Assembly (NCBI RefSeq): GCF_003432115.1
Contig: NZ_QWDC01000003.1
Span: 682,001 to 746,000, forward strand
Origin: Mucilaginibacter conchicola
Lineage (GTDB): Bacteria; Bacteroidota; Bacteroidia; Sphingobacteriales; Sphingobacteriaceae
Length of the DNA stretch: 64,000 nt
Reading direction: 5' to 3'
In this document: piece after piece, positions 37,508 to 45,139 of the stretch
How the letters are laid out: each line of letters begins with the position of its first letter
Numbering within the stretch: position 1 is the first letter of the stretch
The notes under the pieces: model-generated
Databases searched by the model: none
Told to the model about the DNA's origin: nothing
The model's input: the letters and a program-made list of their open reading frames with translations, nothing else
Translations under genes and position numbers: made by a program

Positions 37508-38254
37508 TTATTTGTTTTTCTCTATCCAAGTATCAAAATCCATTTCTCCTTTATAAAAGTCGCCTGTGGGAACCAGGCAAGACTTTGGAATTTCGAAAAA
37601 CATGTATTTGTCATCATCATTAGGAACGACTGTTTTTTCGATGCCCGTTGTTTCCAGATACTTAGTTACAAAGTCTGTCATTGGGGCCTTTTCAGGACCT
37701 GCAATCTCTACGATTTTCTGCTTTGGCTCACCCAGCGCGAATTGCACAACATAATTTGTTACATCCTCGGCAGCTATCGGTTGATAATCGACCGTCGAAA
37801 CGAATACTTTATCACCTTCACCTTGTACGGAGATTATTGTATCGATATGTTCATGAAACTGCGTAGCACGAATAATCGTGTAAGGAATGCCTGAATTGAT
37901 AATATTATCTTCCTGGTCTTTCTTGGCGCGGAGATAACCTATGTATTGTGCACGGTCGGTGCCTACTATTGATAGAATCAGGTGATGCTTGACGCCCGCC
38001 AGCTTCTCAGCGCTTGCAATATTTTTGCCGGCTGTTCGGAAAAAATTCAGAGCGGTCTCATCATCAGGAGAAGCGGAATTTGACAGGTCGATCACGACCT
38101 CTGTTCCTTCCAAAGCCTGTGCTAATCCCTCTCCTGTTAAAACATCGACGCCTGCCGAACGTGCGCCAACCACAACTTCATGACCTGCTTTATTTAATTT
38201 ATAACAAACTGTTTTACCAATGAGTCCTGTGCCTCCGATTACTAAGATTTTCAT
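37508..38254 (-). CDS. NmrA-like atypical SDR/NAD(P)-binding protein
   Basis: A 248-residue Rossmann protein with cofactor loop GGTGLIG at the N terminus and ARSAGVDVLTGE next. A GVKHHLILSIVGTD strand and the segment NIINSGIPYTIIRATQFHEH are typical of the NmrA/atypical-SDR branch. It lacks a clear Y-x-x-x-K; instead YLRAKKDQED lies at the corresponding place, with Tyr and Lys close by. It probably binds NADP and acts as a reductase of electrophiles or a redox sensor. Monocistronic. Confidence 0.9.
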   Translation of the reverse strand: MKILVIGGTGLIGKTVCYKLNKAGHEVVVGARSAGVDVLTGEGLAQALEGTEVVIDLSNSASPDDETALNFFRTAGKNIASAEKLAGVKHHLILSIVGTDRAQYIGYLRAKKDQEDNIINSGIPYTIIRATQFHEHIDTIISVQGEGDKVFVSTVDYQPIAAEDVTNYVVQFALGEPKQKIVEIAGPEKAPMTDFVTKYLETTGIEKTVVPNDDDKYMFFEIPKSCLVPTGDFYKGEMDFDTWIEKNK

Positions 38255-38384
38255 AATTAATTATTTAAGTCAGCTATAATTTTTAATAGCCTGAGCAAAG
38301 TAACATCATTCAAGACATCCCGTGGTCATCCAGGACTCATATGAAAGCCAGTCCAGATCAGGACTAACCTTATCGTCCTGTTGG

Positions 38385-39320
38385 CTAAATATGATCGAAC
38401 ATAACCCTTCCGCCTGATTTCGCCCATTCATCGATTCCCCCTAACAGCGGCCTTATACGTTTCAAACCAACCTTTCTTAGCTTTTCAGCATATCGGGCAG
38501 CGGTTATTTCGTTTGGACATGAGCAATAAATGATCACTTCGTGATTACGCTGAAACCGTTCAGCTATTTCGTTGAGGTTATTATCACCGATCAGTATCGA
38601 ACCGGGAATAAAGCCATTCCGGGTTCGCTGGTCTGCCGGACGCGCATCAAGTATGACCGGACCGGACTGCGCCTGTATCAGTTCATATAAGTCACTGACC
38701 GTCACACGGTCGATGTTAAACTGCCTGATAAGGCGCTTTCGCTTTATCCATTTTGCCAAAAGATATAAGCCGAAGGCAGCTGTGATGATCAGACCACCTA
38801 TTTTTCCATAGTCGGAAAGCGCTGCAATTATGCTGCTGATTTCATGCCTGAAAAATGCCCCTAAAGAAACTGCACTGCCGAGATAAACGACAGCAGCGAT
38901 AAATGAAAAGATCCCGAACACACTGAGCCGCATTTTGTAAACCCCTGCCACCACGGGAGCGATGGTAGACAGGCCGGGAATAAATTTCGCTAAGGTCAGG
39001 GCAGGTGATCCGAACCGTTCAAACAGGTCACCGCTGCCACTTACACAGGAATCCGGTGATATGGAGATTTTGCAAAGCCTGCCAAGGATCCGGGTACCGT
39101 ATCGCTTTCCTGCTGAATATAAAATATAGTCGCCGATCAGCGAGCCGGCCGACCCTGTAAATATGAGCGCAACTATATCAGTAAGGGTCAGCGGCGTAAA
39201 AGCAGCTGTTACCATCAGAATCGCGAAAGCAGGAAGCGGAAGCCCTAAGCTTTGCAGCAGCGTGATGACGAATATCATCCACAATCCATAAGCATGTACC
39301 AGTTCGATCAATGTATCCAT
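38385..39320 (-). CDS. DedA family membrane protein fused to a rhodanese domain
   Basis: A 311-residue fusion. Residues 1-195 are a DedA/VTT membrane domain (SAGSLIGDYILYSAGKRYG; FGSPALTLAKFIPGLSTIAP with the conserved Phe/Arg-Pro region). Residues 205-311 are a rhodanese domain with GPVILDARPADQR and an active-site loop IYCSCPNEITAARYA holding the sulfur-carrying Cys. DedA proteins are lipid or proton-coupled flippases. The rhodanese presumably lies in the cytoplasm and could pass sulfur or sense persulfide. The fusion recurs in other bacteria but its role is unsettled. A TAnnTTTG box upstream (39418-39425, minus) could be its promoter. Confidence 0.92.
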   Translation of the reverse strand: MDTLIELVHAYGLWMIFVITLLQSLGLPLPAFAILMVTAAFTPLTLTDIVALIFTGSAGSLIGDYILYSAGKRYGTRILGRLCKISISPDSCVSGSGDLFERFGSPALTLAKFIPGLSTIAPVVAGVYKMRLSVFGIFSFIAAVVYLGSAVSLGAFFRHEISSIIAALSDYGKIGGLIITAAFGLYLLAKWIKRKRLIRQFNIDRVTVSDLYELIQAQSGPVILDARPADQRTRNGFIPGSILIGDNNLNEIAERFQRNHEVIIYCSCPNEITAARYAEKLRKVGLKRIRPLLGGIDEWAKSGGRVMFDHI

Positions 39321-39417
39321 CTTTCACAAAATGCAGGGTGAAATTAGTTTATTTGCGGGTCTTGTTCAATGAAGGATCTTAATTTTACATAAGTCTGCTG
39401 ATTAAGAATTCCGTATA

Positions 39418-39461
39418 CAAATTTAGCCCTGTCGCCAAAGTAACTTTTTGACATTTGTCAA
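39418..39461 (-). promoter_or_regulatory. Candidate promoter and palindrome before the DedA-rhodanese gene
   Basis: On the minus strand TAAATTTG (39425-39418) matches the TAnnTTTG -7 element. Just upstream lies the palindrome TTGACATTTGTCAA (39448-39461). It is placed to serve the DedA-rhodanese gene. Confidence 0.35.
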
Positions 39462-39564
39462 TTTAGATCAGAATAAGCAGAACCAAAGTTCCGTGCCATC
39501 CCGACTGAAGCCCAAGTTTACCTGTCCATGCCCGCTGCTGTGCGGGCTGAAAAAAAACATCAGA

Positions 39565-39801
39565 CTAAGTGCTCAGTTGGGCGATCCTGACGGAGAGCGC
39601 CCGCAGTAATTCTAAAGATATCTCAGCTTTGTTATCGAAACTCAATGCCTTGTAGTCTCCTGCTTCATCCGGCTCAAAGATCACAACAGTTTCATCGATC
39701 AGCACTGATATGCGATGAGTGTAACCCCACCGTTCAAACCTCGCCTTATATTCTTTTTCATGGCCCTGCCAGGTAACATTAATAACAAAAGCTTCGTTCA
39801 T
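39565..39801 (-). CDS. Small conserved-looking protein at the end of the AlkB/nuclease operon
   Basis: A 78-residue protein (MNEAFVINVTWQGHEKEYKA at the start) of beta-rich appearance without signal peptide or cysteines. I recognise no named family. Its start overlaps the nuclease stop by four bases, so it is translationally coupled and the fifth gene of the leftward operon. Function unknown. Confidence 0.75.
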   Translation of the reverse strand: MNEAFVINVTWQGHEKEYKARFERWGYTHRISVLIDETVVIFEPDEAGDYKALSFDNKAEISLELLRALSVRIAQLST

Positions 39802-40898
39802 TTGATTTTTAAGTTGGCTGTATCGTTCACGATGATCTCAGGCTTTCCTTTATAATCTATCACTTCACCAGTTACCGTGATCGTTTTATCGTCAAGCTGT
39901 TTCCCCAGTTCTTTAGCTCTGCCTTTCAGCGCGATAGTTAACAGCTGATTCGGATACGCCGCACCCAGGTTCACCAGTACCATGCTGCCGATATCTTTTG
40001 AGCTGAATACTTTGCCGCTTACTGTAACTGTTTTCCCGGTAGCATTTTTGATATCCTCGAGTTTGATCACGGAAACATCAGCAGCACTTTGAGCCGAAGC
40101 TGTAGGGCTGCTTACCACTGCAGGAGCAGATGCGGAATTGAACAATTTGTTTAATTCGCCTGCCAGGCGGATACCTGCCTGGTCGATACGCCTGCGGGTG
40201 ACCTGTATGTGTTTCTGATAATATGCGTCGCTGATGGTCTGACCCGGTTTAGCCGATCCATAAAGTTCACTGCTGATCTGGTAACTTTCCCAAAGCCACT
40301 CCATCGGGCTGTCTGCCTGCCATTGTTTTATCTGTGTTAAAGTCGCCACATCATAGTTCTTCGCAATTTCCTGTTCGCTAAGCCTTTCATGATCGATCAG
40401 CTTGCTGTCCCATAGACTGTGAAGGTTCGTGCCTTTATTGTCAAAACGAACCTGTATCGTATTGCCCCCTTTATCCTCTTTACGGCTTACATGCATCGGC
40501 TGGTGCGCGTCACCAACCAGATGGATAAGGTATTTCAGGGCTTCGTTTTTAGCCTCAGCAGATAAGTTCTTGTCTTTTAAACCCGCTTCTGTTTTCAGGA
40601 TCGCTGTATAAACGTTGTTATCGCTCTGTGAAACCGCAGAAACAAAAGCCTCGTGGCTCAAACCCAGGGGCAGGTTCAGGTAATGCCAGCCAGCCGTTTT
40701 CGGGTTACGGTTCTCGTCAGCCCATGTTGCCACATCCGACATCGCCTGCCCGTTCAGATAAGCTGATACCACATAAGCTGTATTGCTCGTCAAATGTTTC
40801 TGCGCTATGGTGGCAATGGCGCGGTGCCCTTTGAAACCCCAGGAGATCAAACCTAATGCGCCGCTCAACACCGCGGCATAAAGGAAAACTTTCTTCAT
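39798..40898 (-). CDS. S1/P1-type nuclease with a C-terminal OB-fold-like domain
   Basis: A 366-residue exported nuclease. The signal peptide ends just before Trp (ISWGFKGHR), so the mature N-terminal Trp can bind zinc as in P1 nuclease. Other zinc ligands are in GHR, the Asp of SDVATWADE, GWHYLNLP, the strong HLVGDAHQPMH and NLHSLWDSKLI. This core ends near residue 250. After a Ser/Ala/Pro-rich linker, residues 275-366 form a beta-rich domain (ATGKTVTVSGKVFSSKDIGS; KTITVTGEVIDYKGKPEIIV) like the OB-fold of bacterial nucleic-acid-binding proteins. The enzyme would degrade single-stranded nucleic acid in the periplasm. It sits in an operon with an AlkB-like gene. Confidence 0.93.
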   Translation of the reverse strand: MKKVFLYAAVLSGALGLISWGFKGHRAIATIAQKHLTSNTAYVVSAYLNGQAMSDVATWADENRNPKTAGWHYLNLPLGLSHEAFVSAVSQSDNNVYTAILKTEAGLKDKNLSAEAKNEALKYLIHLVGDAHQPMHVSRKEDKGGNTIQVRFDNKGTNLHSLWDSKLIDHERLSEQEIAKNYDVATLTQIKQWQADSPMEWLWESYQISSELYGSAKPGQTISDAYYQKHIQVTRRRIDQAGIRLAGELNKLFNSASAPAVVSSPTASAQSAADVSVIKLEDIKNATGKTVTVSGKVFSSKDIGSMVLVNLGAAYPNQLLTIALKGRAKELGKQLDDKTITVTGEVIDYKGKPEIIVNDTANLKIK

Positions 40899-40903
40899 TG
40901 TCT

Positions 40904-41143
40904 TTATTGTATCTTTAATTTTATAAGCGCCACATAAGGGGCCAGATAGCTGTTCGATGTAAACGAACGGATGTCGTTTATCTTATTAGAAGCAGCGTCA
41001 TAAAACACTTCCGCATAAAACCCCGAAAGACGGTGAAGCTGGACGATAAGGCCATCCGCTTCACGGTCAGCTAAAAAGGTCCCGCGCCAAACCGCTTCGG
41101 CTTTTTCCTGCAGATCCAGGTCGTTAAATTCCAGCAGAGTCAT
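40904..41143 (-). CDS. Small uncharacterised protein in the AlkB operon
   Basis: A 79-residue soluble protein (LQEKAEAVWRGTFLADREAD; FYAEVFYDAASNKINDIRSF). It lies 12 bp after alkB and 5 bp before the nuclease gene. It looks like the short Bacteroidota proteins of unknown function that carry a KINDIRSF-type strand. No catalytic motif is evident. Confidence 0.75.
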   Translation of the reverse strand: MTLLEFNDLDLQEKAEAVWRGTFLADREADGLIVQLHRLSGFYAEVFYDAASNKINDIRSFTSNSYLAPYVALIKLKIQ

Positions 41144-41156
41144 CGCCGCGAAAATA

Positions 41157-41744
41157 CTAAATTACCATCCGGAAGGTTAAATTTATTCTGGGTTTCATCG
41201 GTTTTACAGACTTTGCGATCCGATGCTCCCAGCTTTCCTGCAGCCCCGATTTCATTAATAAAAAAGAACCATGCTCCAGCCGGACCGAGTATTTTTCGTT
41301 ATGATCAGCCTTGTTACGGATGTCAAAACTCCGGACCTCGCCAAAGCTGACCGAAGCGATAACTGGTTGGCTGCCCATGATGCTCTCCTTGTCGCTGTGC
41401 CAGGCCACCGAATCATTACCGTCCCGGTAATAGTTCAGCAGTACGCTGTTAAACCGTATGCCTGAAAGCGGTTCGACCAATGCACGGACGGTCAGCAGTT
41501 CATCGGTCCAGGGCAGCGTGCCCGCGATCCTGTCCGTATGGCCAAACCAACAGGTCAGGCGCGGAGTCTGGTAGGTCTTTTTCCATAGTTTCTGCGTTGT
41601 CTGCTTCCAGGGAACAGTATCAATAAAATGTTTCAGTAAGCGATCGCTTTCAACGGCCGGGATCAGTCCCGCACGGTAGTCCAGCAAGTGCTCAGGCAAC
41701 CCTTTCGTCTGTCCGGCCGGTGCGAATAGCGCCAGTTGTTCCAT
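41157..41744 (-). CDS. alkB: AlkB-like 2-oxoglutarate/Fe(II) dioxygenase
   Basis: A 195-residue dealkylating dioxygenase. Iron ligands are His116 and Asp118 (AWHSDKES) and His174 (SWEHRI). The 2-oxoglutarate-binding arginines are in KPRINLTFR (Arg186, Arg192). NSVLLNYYRDGNDSVAWHSD is the family's signature stretch. It removes alkyl groups from damaged bases by oxidative dealkylation. Its start lies inside the preceding gene (53-bp overlap in another frame), so translation is coupled. The shared divergent promoter with the umuD-like/umuC genes suggests induction by damage. Confidence 0.94.
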   Translation of the reverse strand: MEQLALFAPAGQTKGLPEHLLDYRAGLIPAVESDRLLKHFIDTVPWKQTTQKLWKKTYQTPRLTCWFGHTDRIAGTLPWTDELLTVRALVEPLSGIRFNSVLLNYYRDGNDSVAWHSDKESIMGSQPVIASVSFGEVRSFDIRNKADHNEKYSVRLEHGSFLLMKSGLQESWEHRIAKSVKPMKPRINLTFRMVI

Positions 41745-42090
41745 CAGCTTCCTTTTTTATATAAATTTTACCATATAAGCGTGATGCCTCTTCGCCGAAG
41801 AACGAAGAGTCAGGCGGTATTTCCTTTACATACAATTCAGTATCCAGGAGGATACTGAAATAAAAGTCAGCGGCAGCCTTAAATGTTTCGAGCCCGGTTT
41901 CCCCAAGGGCTTCGAATACATACAGTTTTTTGGGCACAAACCCGCCTTTGATCTCATATTCTGTAACCATCAGGTACGGCCGTCCCGCCAGATTCCGGAG
42001 CGTATTTTTCTCATTCACGCTGACCCGAAGATCCGAGGACTGGTCGCAAATCACCGTTAGCCCGTTTTCCTTTATTACTTGGTATCCCAT
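41692..42090 (-). CDS. Uncharacterised protein, first gene of the AlkB operon
   Basis: A 132-residue protein started at ATG 42090 (MGYQVIKENGLTVICDQSSD). A TTG three codons earlier is less likely. It has a beta-alpha appearance, no signal peptide and no recognised family. The C-terminal 17 codons overlap the alkB start. Position as the leader of the damage-related operon, with a candidate promoter TAAATTTG (42112-42119, minus) and the palindrome at 42120, is the only functional hint. Confidence 0.72.
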   Translation of the reverse strand: MGYQVIKENGLTVICDQSSDLRVSVNEKNTLRNLAGRPYLMVTEYEIKGGFVPKKLYVFEALGETGLETFKAAADFYFSILLDTELYVKEIPPDSSFFGEEASRLYGKIYIKKEADGTTGAIRTGRTDERVA

Positions 42091-42111
42091 TGCCGTCAAA
42101 TTTTGTGTTTA

Positions 42112-42162
42112 CAAATTTATGCTAAAAATATTAGCAATTGCAAAACCCAAATCATAATTTTG
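42112..42162. promoter_or_regulatory. Divergent promoter region with TGCTAA-N5-TTAGCA palindrome
   Basis: A 17-bp perfect inverted repeat TGCTAA-aaata-TTAGCA lies at 42120-42136. It is flanked leftward by TAAATTTG (42112-42119 on minus, 21 bp from a TTTG at -33) and rightward by TAATTTTG (42155-42162 on plus), both fitting the Bacteroidota TAnnTTTG -7 element. It can therefore control both the AlkB operon and the umuD-like/umuC cassette. The same box occurs twice before the SRAP gene. Confidence 0.55.
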
Positions 42163-42190
42163 ATGTCCCGTTTAAAAAGAGATCACCGAG

Positions 42191-42496
42191 ATGCTGAGAC
42201 AAAAACGACAACGTGAAAAAAGAGATGTGCTGGGCTTTCGTCTGCCGATGGTCACGCACGAAGAACCCGAGCTGGATATCACCGAGATCACCATTATGGA
42301 TCCGGACAACACTTTTTTCATGCGCATGGGCAGCGACGCGCTGAAAGGGCATTGTATCCTCAAAGATCATATCCTCGTTATTGACCGTACCTTATCACCC
42401 GTTCCCGGCAGTATTGTCGTTTTTTATCATGAAGGGGGATTCTACACAAGGGAATACCAGCCACAAAACGGCAAACTTATGCTTAAGGCCGACTAG
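42191..42496 (+). CDS. UmuD-like S24-fold protein, dyad lost and truncated by an in-frame TAG
   Basis: The 101-residue product aligns without gaps to the UmuD core (TFFMRMGSDALKGHCILKDH; ILVIDRTLSPVPGSIVV). At the place of UmuD Ser60 it has Ala50, and at the place of Lys97 it has Arg87, with the same 37-residue spacing. It therefore cannot self-cleave by the known mechanism. It stops at TAG (42494-42496), but the same frame continues with recognisable UmuD C-terminal sequence to 42625. There is no LexA-type DNA-binding domain. It precedes umuC and probably evolved as its partner. It may be a stable UmuD-prime mimic, or may now be decaying. Confidence 0.8.
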   Translation: MLRQKRQREKRDVLGFRLPMVTHEEPELDITEITIMDPDNTFFMRMGSDALKGHCILKDHILVIDRTLSPVPGSIVVFYHEGGFYTREYQPQNGKLMLKAD

Positions 42497-42625
42497 GCAT
42501 GCGACAGCATCACCATTGAGGACAGCCAGGACTGGACCTGCTGGGGTGTGGTCATGCTGACGCTCAACCCCGTATTACAGCCACAACACAGAACAGGGAG
42601 GTACGGTCGTGTATGCGCATGTTGA
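42497..42625 (+). pseudogene. Untranslated C-terminal remainder of the umuD-like gene
   Basis: Directly after the TAG the frame reads ACDSITIEDSQDWTCWGVVM and ends in TGA at 42623-42625, overlapping the umuC start. SITI...WGVV is the normal UmuD end (UmuD has SPITI...VFGVV). So the stop interrupts a once-continuous gene of about 143 codons. Confidence 0.7.
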
Positions 42626-43862
42626 TATCAATAACTGCTATGTAAATTGCGAGTGCCTGTTCGATCCTTCGTTGATCGGTAAAGTAGTTGTAATCCTTTC
42701 AAACAACGATGGCTGTGTGATATCCCGCAGCAATGAGGCAAAGGCAAAAGGGATCAGGATGGCGGATGCCGAATTCATGGTCCGCAGACTGTTAGCAGAA
42801 TGCGGGGCCGCTGTTTTCAGCAGTAACTATGCACTATATGCAAGCATGAGTGCGAGACTGATGAATAATTTAGCACGGTATACTTATAAACTGATGGTTT
42901 ACAGTATTGATGAAGCTTTCCTGGCCCTGGCTGATATGCTCGGGATCGATCTGGAGAAGCTCGCCAAAACGATCAGCGAAAATGTGATGAAGTTCACAGG
43001 GCTGCCCATCACGGTAGGGATCGGCCCGACCATGGCTCTGGCCAAACTGGCCAACAAGGCTGCTAAAAAAGCGGGCCTGCCGTGGCTGGTACTCGATACC
43101 GAAACCAGGATCGCGGAGGCTGTCGAAAACTTCCCTGTAGAAGATGTATGGGGAATTGGTCATGCTTATTATGAAAAGCTGAAAACATATGGCATCCGGA
43201 CCGCTCACGATTTCCGCGAACTTAAAGCCGACTTTGTCCGGCAGGAGATGACTGTCCAGGGCTGGCGCCTGCACCAGGAACTCTGGGGCAAACCTTGTAA
43301 CGTGATCAGGGATGTCGCAGATCGCTCCAAAGGCATCGAAAGCAGCCAAAGCTTTAACAGTTACCAAACCGAACTGGCGCCTTTAGAAGAAGCTATTGCC
43401 ATGCATGCCGCGACCGTTGCCCTCAAGCTCCGTCAGCAGAAAAGTATGGCTATGCAGCTGACGATTTACCTGCGCACCAATAAACATAATGTAAAACATG
43501 ACCAGCATTACCCGAGTTTGACCGTGAAAATCTCCTTTGCCGCGAACAGCACGCACCAGCTGACGCTCGTCGCTGTGCAGGCAGTGAGGGCTATCTTTCA
43601 GCCAGGCTACAATTATCTGAAGGCAGGGGTCCGTGCAACAGGGATCATCCCGGAAGGCGAAGTGCAGTTCAATATGTTCAATACCTATGAGCACAGCCGC
43701 GAGCAAAAACTCTCCGAACTCATGGACGAAATGAACAGCCGCTACGGACGCGGTACCCTAAGGTTAGCTGCTGACAGTTTTGAGCGTAAATGGGCCATGA
43801 AGCAGGAATTTCTGAGTAAGCAGTACACTACTGACTGGAAGCATATCATCACGACCAATTAA
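42609..43862 (+). CDS. umuC: Y-family DNA polymerase, UmuC subunit of Pol V type
   Basis: A 417-residue translesion polymerase. The start is GTG 42609 with AGGGAGG seven bases before it. Catalytic acidic residues are Asp6 (AHVDINN) and Asp101-Glu102 (YSIDEAFL). The palm/finger region LSNNDGCVISRSNEAKAKGI is complete, the thumb has the helix-hairpin-helix VEDVWGIGHAYYEKL, and the little-finger domain follows. All core residues are intact, so it should be active if it can recruit its partner and the sliding clamp. It overlaps the remnant of the umuD-like frame and is followed 3 bp on by an unknown gene. Confidence 0.95.
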   Translation: MYAHVDINNCYVNCECLFDPSLIGKVVVILSNNDGCVISRSNEAKAKGIRMADAEFMVRRLLAECGAAVFSSNYALYASMSARLMNNLARYTYKLMVYSIDEAFLALADMLGIDLEKLAKTISENVMKFTGLPITVGIGPTMALAKLANKAAKKAGLPWLVLDTETRIAEAVENFPVEDVWGIGHAYYEKLKTYGIRTAHDFRELKADFVRQEMTVQGWRLHQELWGKPCNVIRDVADRSKGIESSQSFNSYQTELAPLEEAIAMHAATVALKLRQQKSMAMQLTIYLRTNKHNVKHDQHYPSLTVKISFAANSTHQLTLVAVQAVRAIFQPGYNYLKAGVRATGIIPEGEVQFNMFNTYEHSREQKLSELMDEMNSRYGRGTLRLAADSFERKWAMKQEFLSKQYTTDWKHIITTN

Positions 43863-43865
43863 AAG

Positions 43866-44297
43866 ATGAATCAATATTCAGCGGGCAGAACTTATGAACT
43901 GCTTAAAAAAGCATTGATGGAATGGGTATGGAACAATCCCAGGCTGCTGCACAAGATCACGCAGTCAGATCTGGAACATCTTTTCGAGTTCGACCCGCAG
44001 CGCGGCCTGTCGATCGACCTGCGCCGCTTTGAATCCAAATACTATAAAACTGTATTCTATCCGCCCGAAGAAAAGAAGATACATATCGAAGAGTTTGTGC
44101 GCAAGTGCTGTGTCGTGATCCGGCAAAATCTTGGCAAAGCGGGTAAAACCGAACTGAATATCACCATTACCGTCCGCCACATGATCTCGGAGGTCAGTCA
44201 CTGGCATACCTTTTATATTGAGCCGGTTCAGGATCCGGGTAAACCGGTTATATTAAACAAAAAGGAAACTGACTGGCATTACAGGTACGAAAGCTGA
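43866..44297 (+). CDS. Unrecognised protein coupled to umuC
   Basis: A 143-residue soluble protein (YELLKKALMEWVWNNPRLLH; LNITITVRHMISEVSHWHTF). It starts 3 bp after the umuC stop, so it is co-expressed with the polymerase. It is helical at first and beta-rich later, with no motif I know. A role as an accessory to the polymerase is only suggested by position. Confidence 0.72.
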   Translation: MNQYSAGRTYELLKKALMEWVWNNPRLLHKITQSDLEHLFEFDPQRGLSIDLRRFESKYYKTVFYPPEEKKIHIEEFVRKCCVVIRQNLGKAGKTELNITITVRHMISEVSHWHTFYIEPVQDPGKPVILNKKETDWHYRYES

Positions 44298-44398
44298 TCT
44301 CTGATCTGCCTTTGTTCCCGCTGTAAGTCCGGAGAGCTTTAGTTTCCCGCTGATATGTAATTAGTAAAATTAAATTCCAATTAATAATTTTTCATATT

Positions 44399-44437
44399 TG
44401 CTAAATTTATTAGTTTTGTATTCTAATATTTTTAGCA
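44399..44437 (+). promoter_or_regulatory. Two TGCTAA-N5-TTAGCA-like boxes and promoter before the SRAP gene
   Basis: Box 1 is TGCTAA-attta-TTAGTT (44399-44415) and box 2 is TTCTAA-tattt-TTAGCA (44421-44437). They start 22 bp apart, about two helical turns, and differ from the perfect 42120 palindrome only in arm ends. A TAGTTTTG (44411-44418) matching the -7 element lies between them, so a bound protein would cover the promoter. Box 2 ends two bases before the ATG. Confidence 0.5.
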
Positions 44438-44439
44438 TT

Positions 44440-45057
44440 ATGTGTGGGCATGTAGAAATAGGCGAACAAAAGGATATTAAGATCATAAAACGCGACGGCG
44501 GCAGTTACTCTGCAAAAAGTAACGCTGAAGGGAATCCCGGTTCAATGATGCCGGTTGTTACGGATGCTATGCCCGACAAGGTCCAGCAGTTCCGGTGGGG
44601 CCTGCTGACTATTGATGATGACAAGATACACAGTAAGAATAAACACGCAAGGGTCGAGTCGCTGCAGCTAGTCAGCACCTGGAGTGATCTGGTCGGAAGA
44701 AAACATTGTGTCGTTCGTATCGCTGCATTCTTTGAATACAACCGCGGCCAGGAGATCACCTATAAGATCGAGCGAAGCGACGGGCAGCCTTTCTATATCG
44801 CCTGTCTGTGGGATATATGGATGGATATTAAAAGCAGTATGCTGCTGCCTACCTTCGTTATGATCACTGTGCCGCCAAATACTGCGATTAAAGAGGTCCA
44901 TGACCGTATGCCTGCAATTCTGGAAAGGTGTGACGTGAAAAACTGGATTAACAGCAACCTGAGCGGCGGGGAAAGGGTGGAGTTATTGCGAAGAAAACCC
45001 TGTCCGCCGGAAAATCTCAAAATAACAATCCATAAAAACCATAAAAACGATGTTTAG
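44440..45057 (+). CDS. SRAP domain protein (YedK/HMCES-like abasic-site protein)
   Basis: A 205-residue protein whose start must be ATG 44440, because the catalytic Cys has to be residue 2 (MCGHVEIG); the longer frame from 44398 would bury it. Other active-site residues are Asn67 (SKNKHARVES), Glu99 (AFFEYNR) and His154 (VHDRMPAIL), all present. The family forms a thiazolidine crosslink with abasic sites in single-stranded DNA and shields them. It lies 142 bp after the umuC-linked gene, with its own box-flanked promoter. Confidence 0.93.
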   Translation: MCGHVEIGEQKDIKIIKRDGGSYSAKSNAEGNPGSMMPVVTDAMPDKVQQFRWGLLTIDDDKIHSKNKHARVESLQLVSTWSDLVGRKHCVVRIAAFFEYNRGQEITYKIERSDGQPFYIACLWDIWMDIKSSMLLPTFVMITVPPNTAIKEVHDRMPAILERCDVKNWINSNLSGGERVELLRRKPCPPENLKITIHKNHKNDV

Positions 45058-45139
45058 CGCTGTTGCAAATAAGTTAGGTATTACCAGTTAAGTCATAAAA
45101 ATTACCATTGTTGTTCTTCTACTGCTATTAATTTTGCAG

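Noticed and set aside
44398..44439. Upstream start for the SRAP protein
   Set aside because: It would place residues before the Cys that must be at position 2, and it overlaps the promoter boxes.
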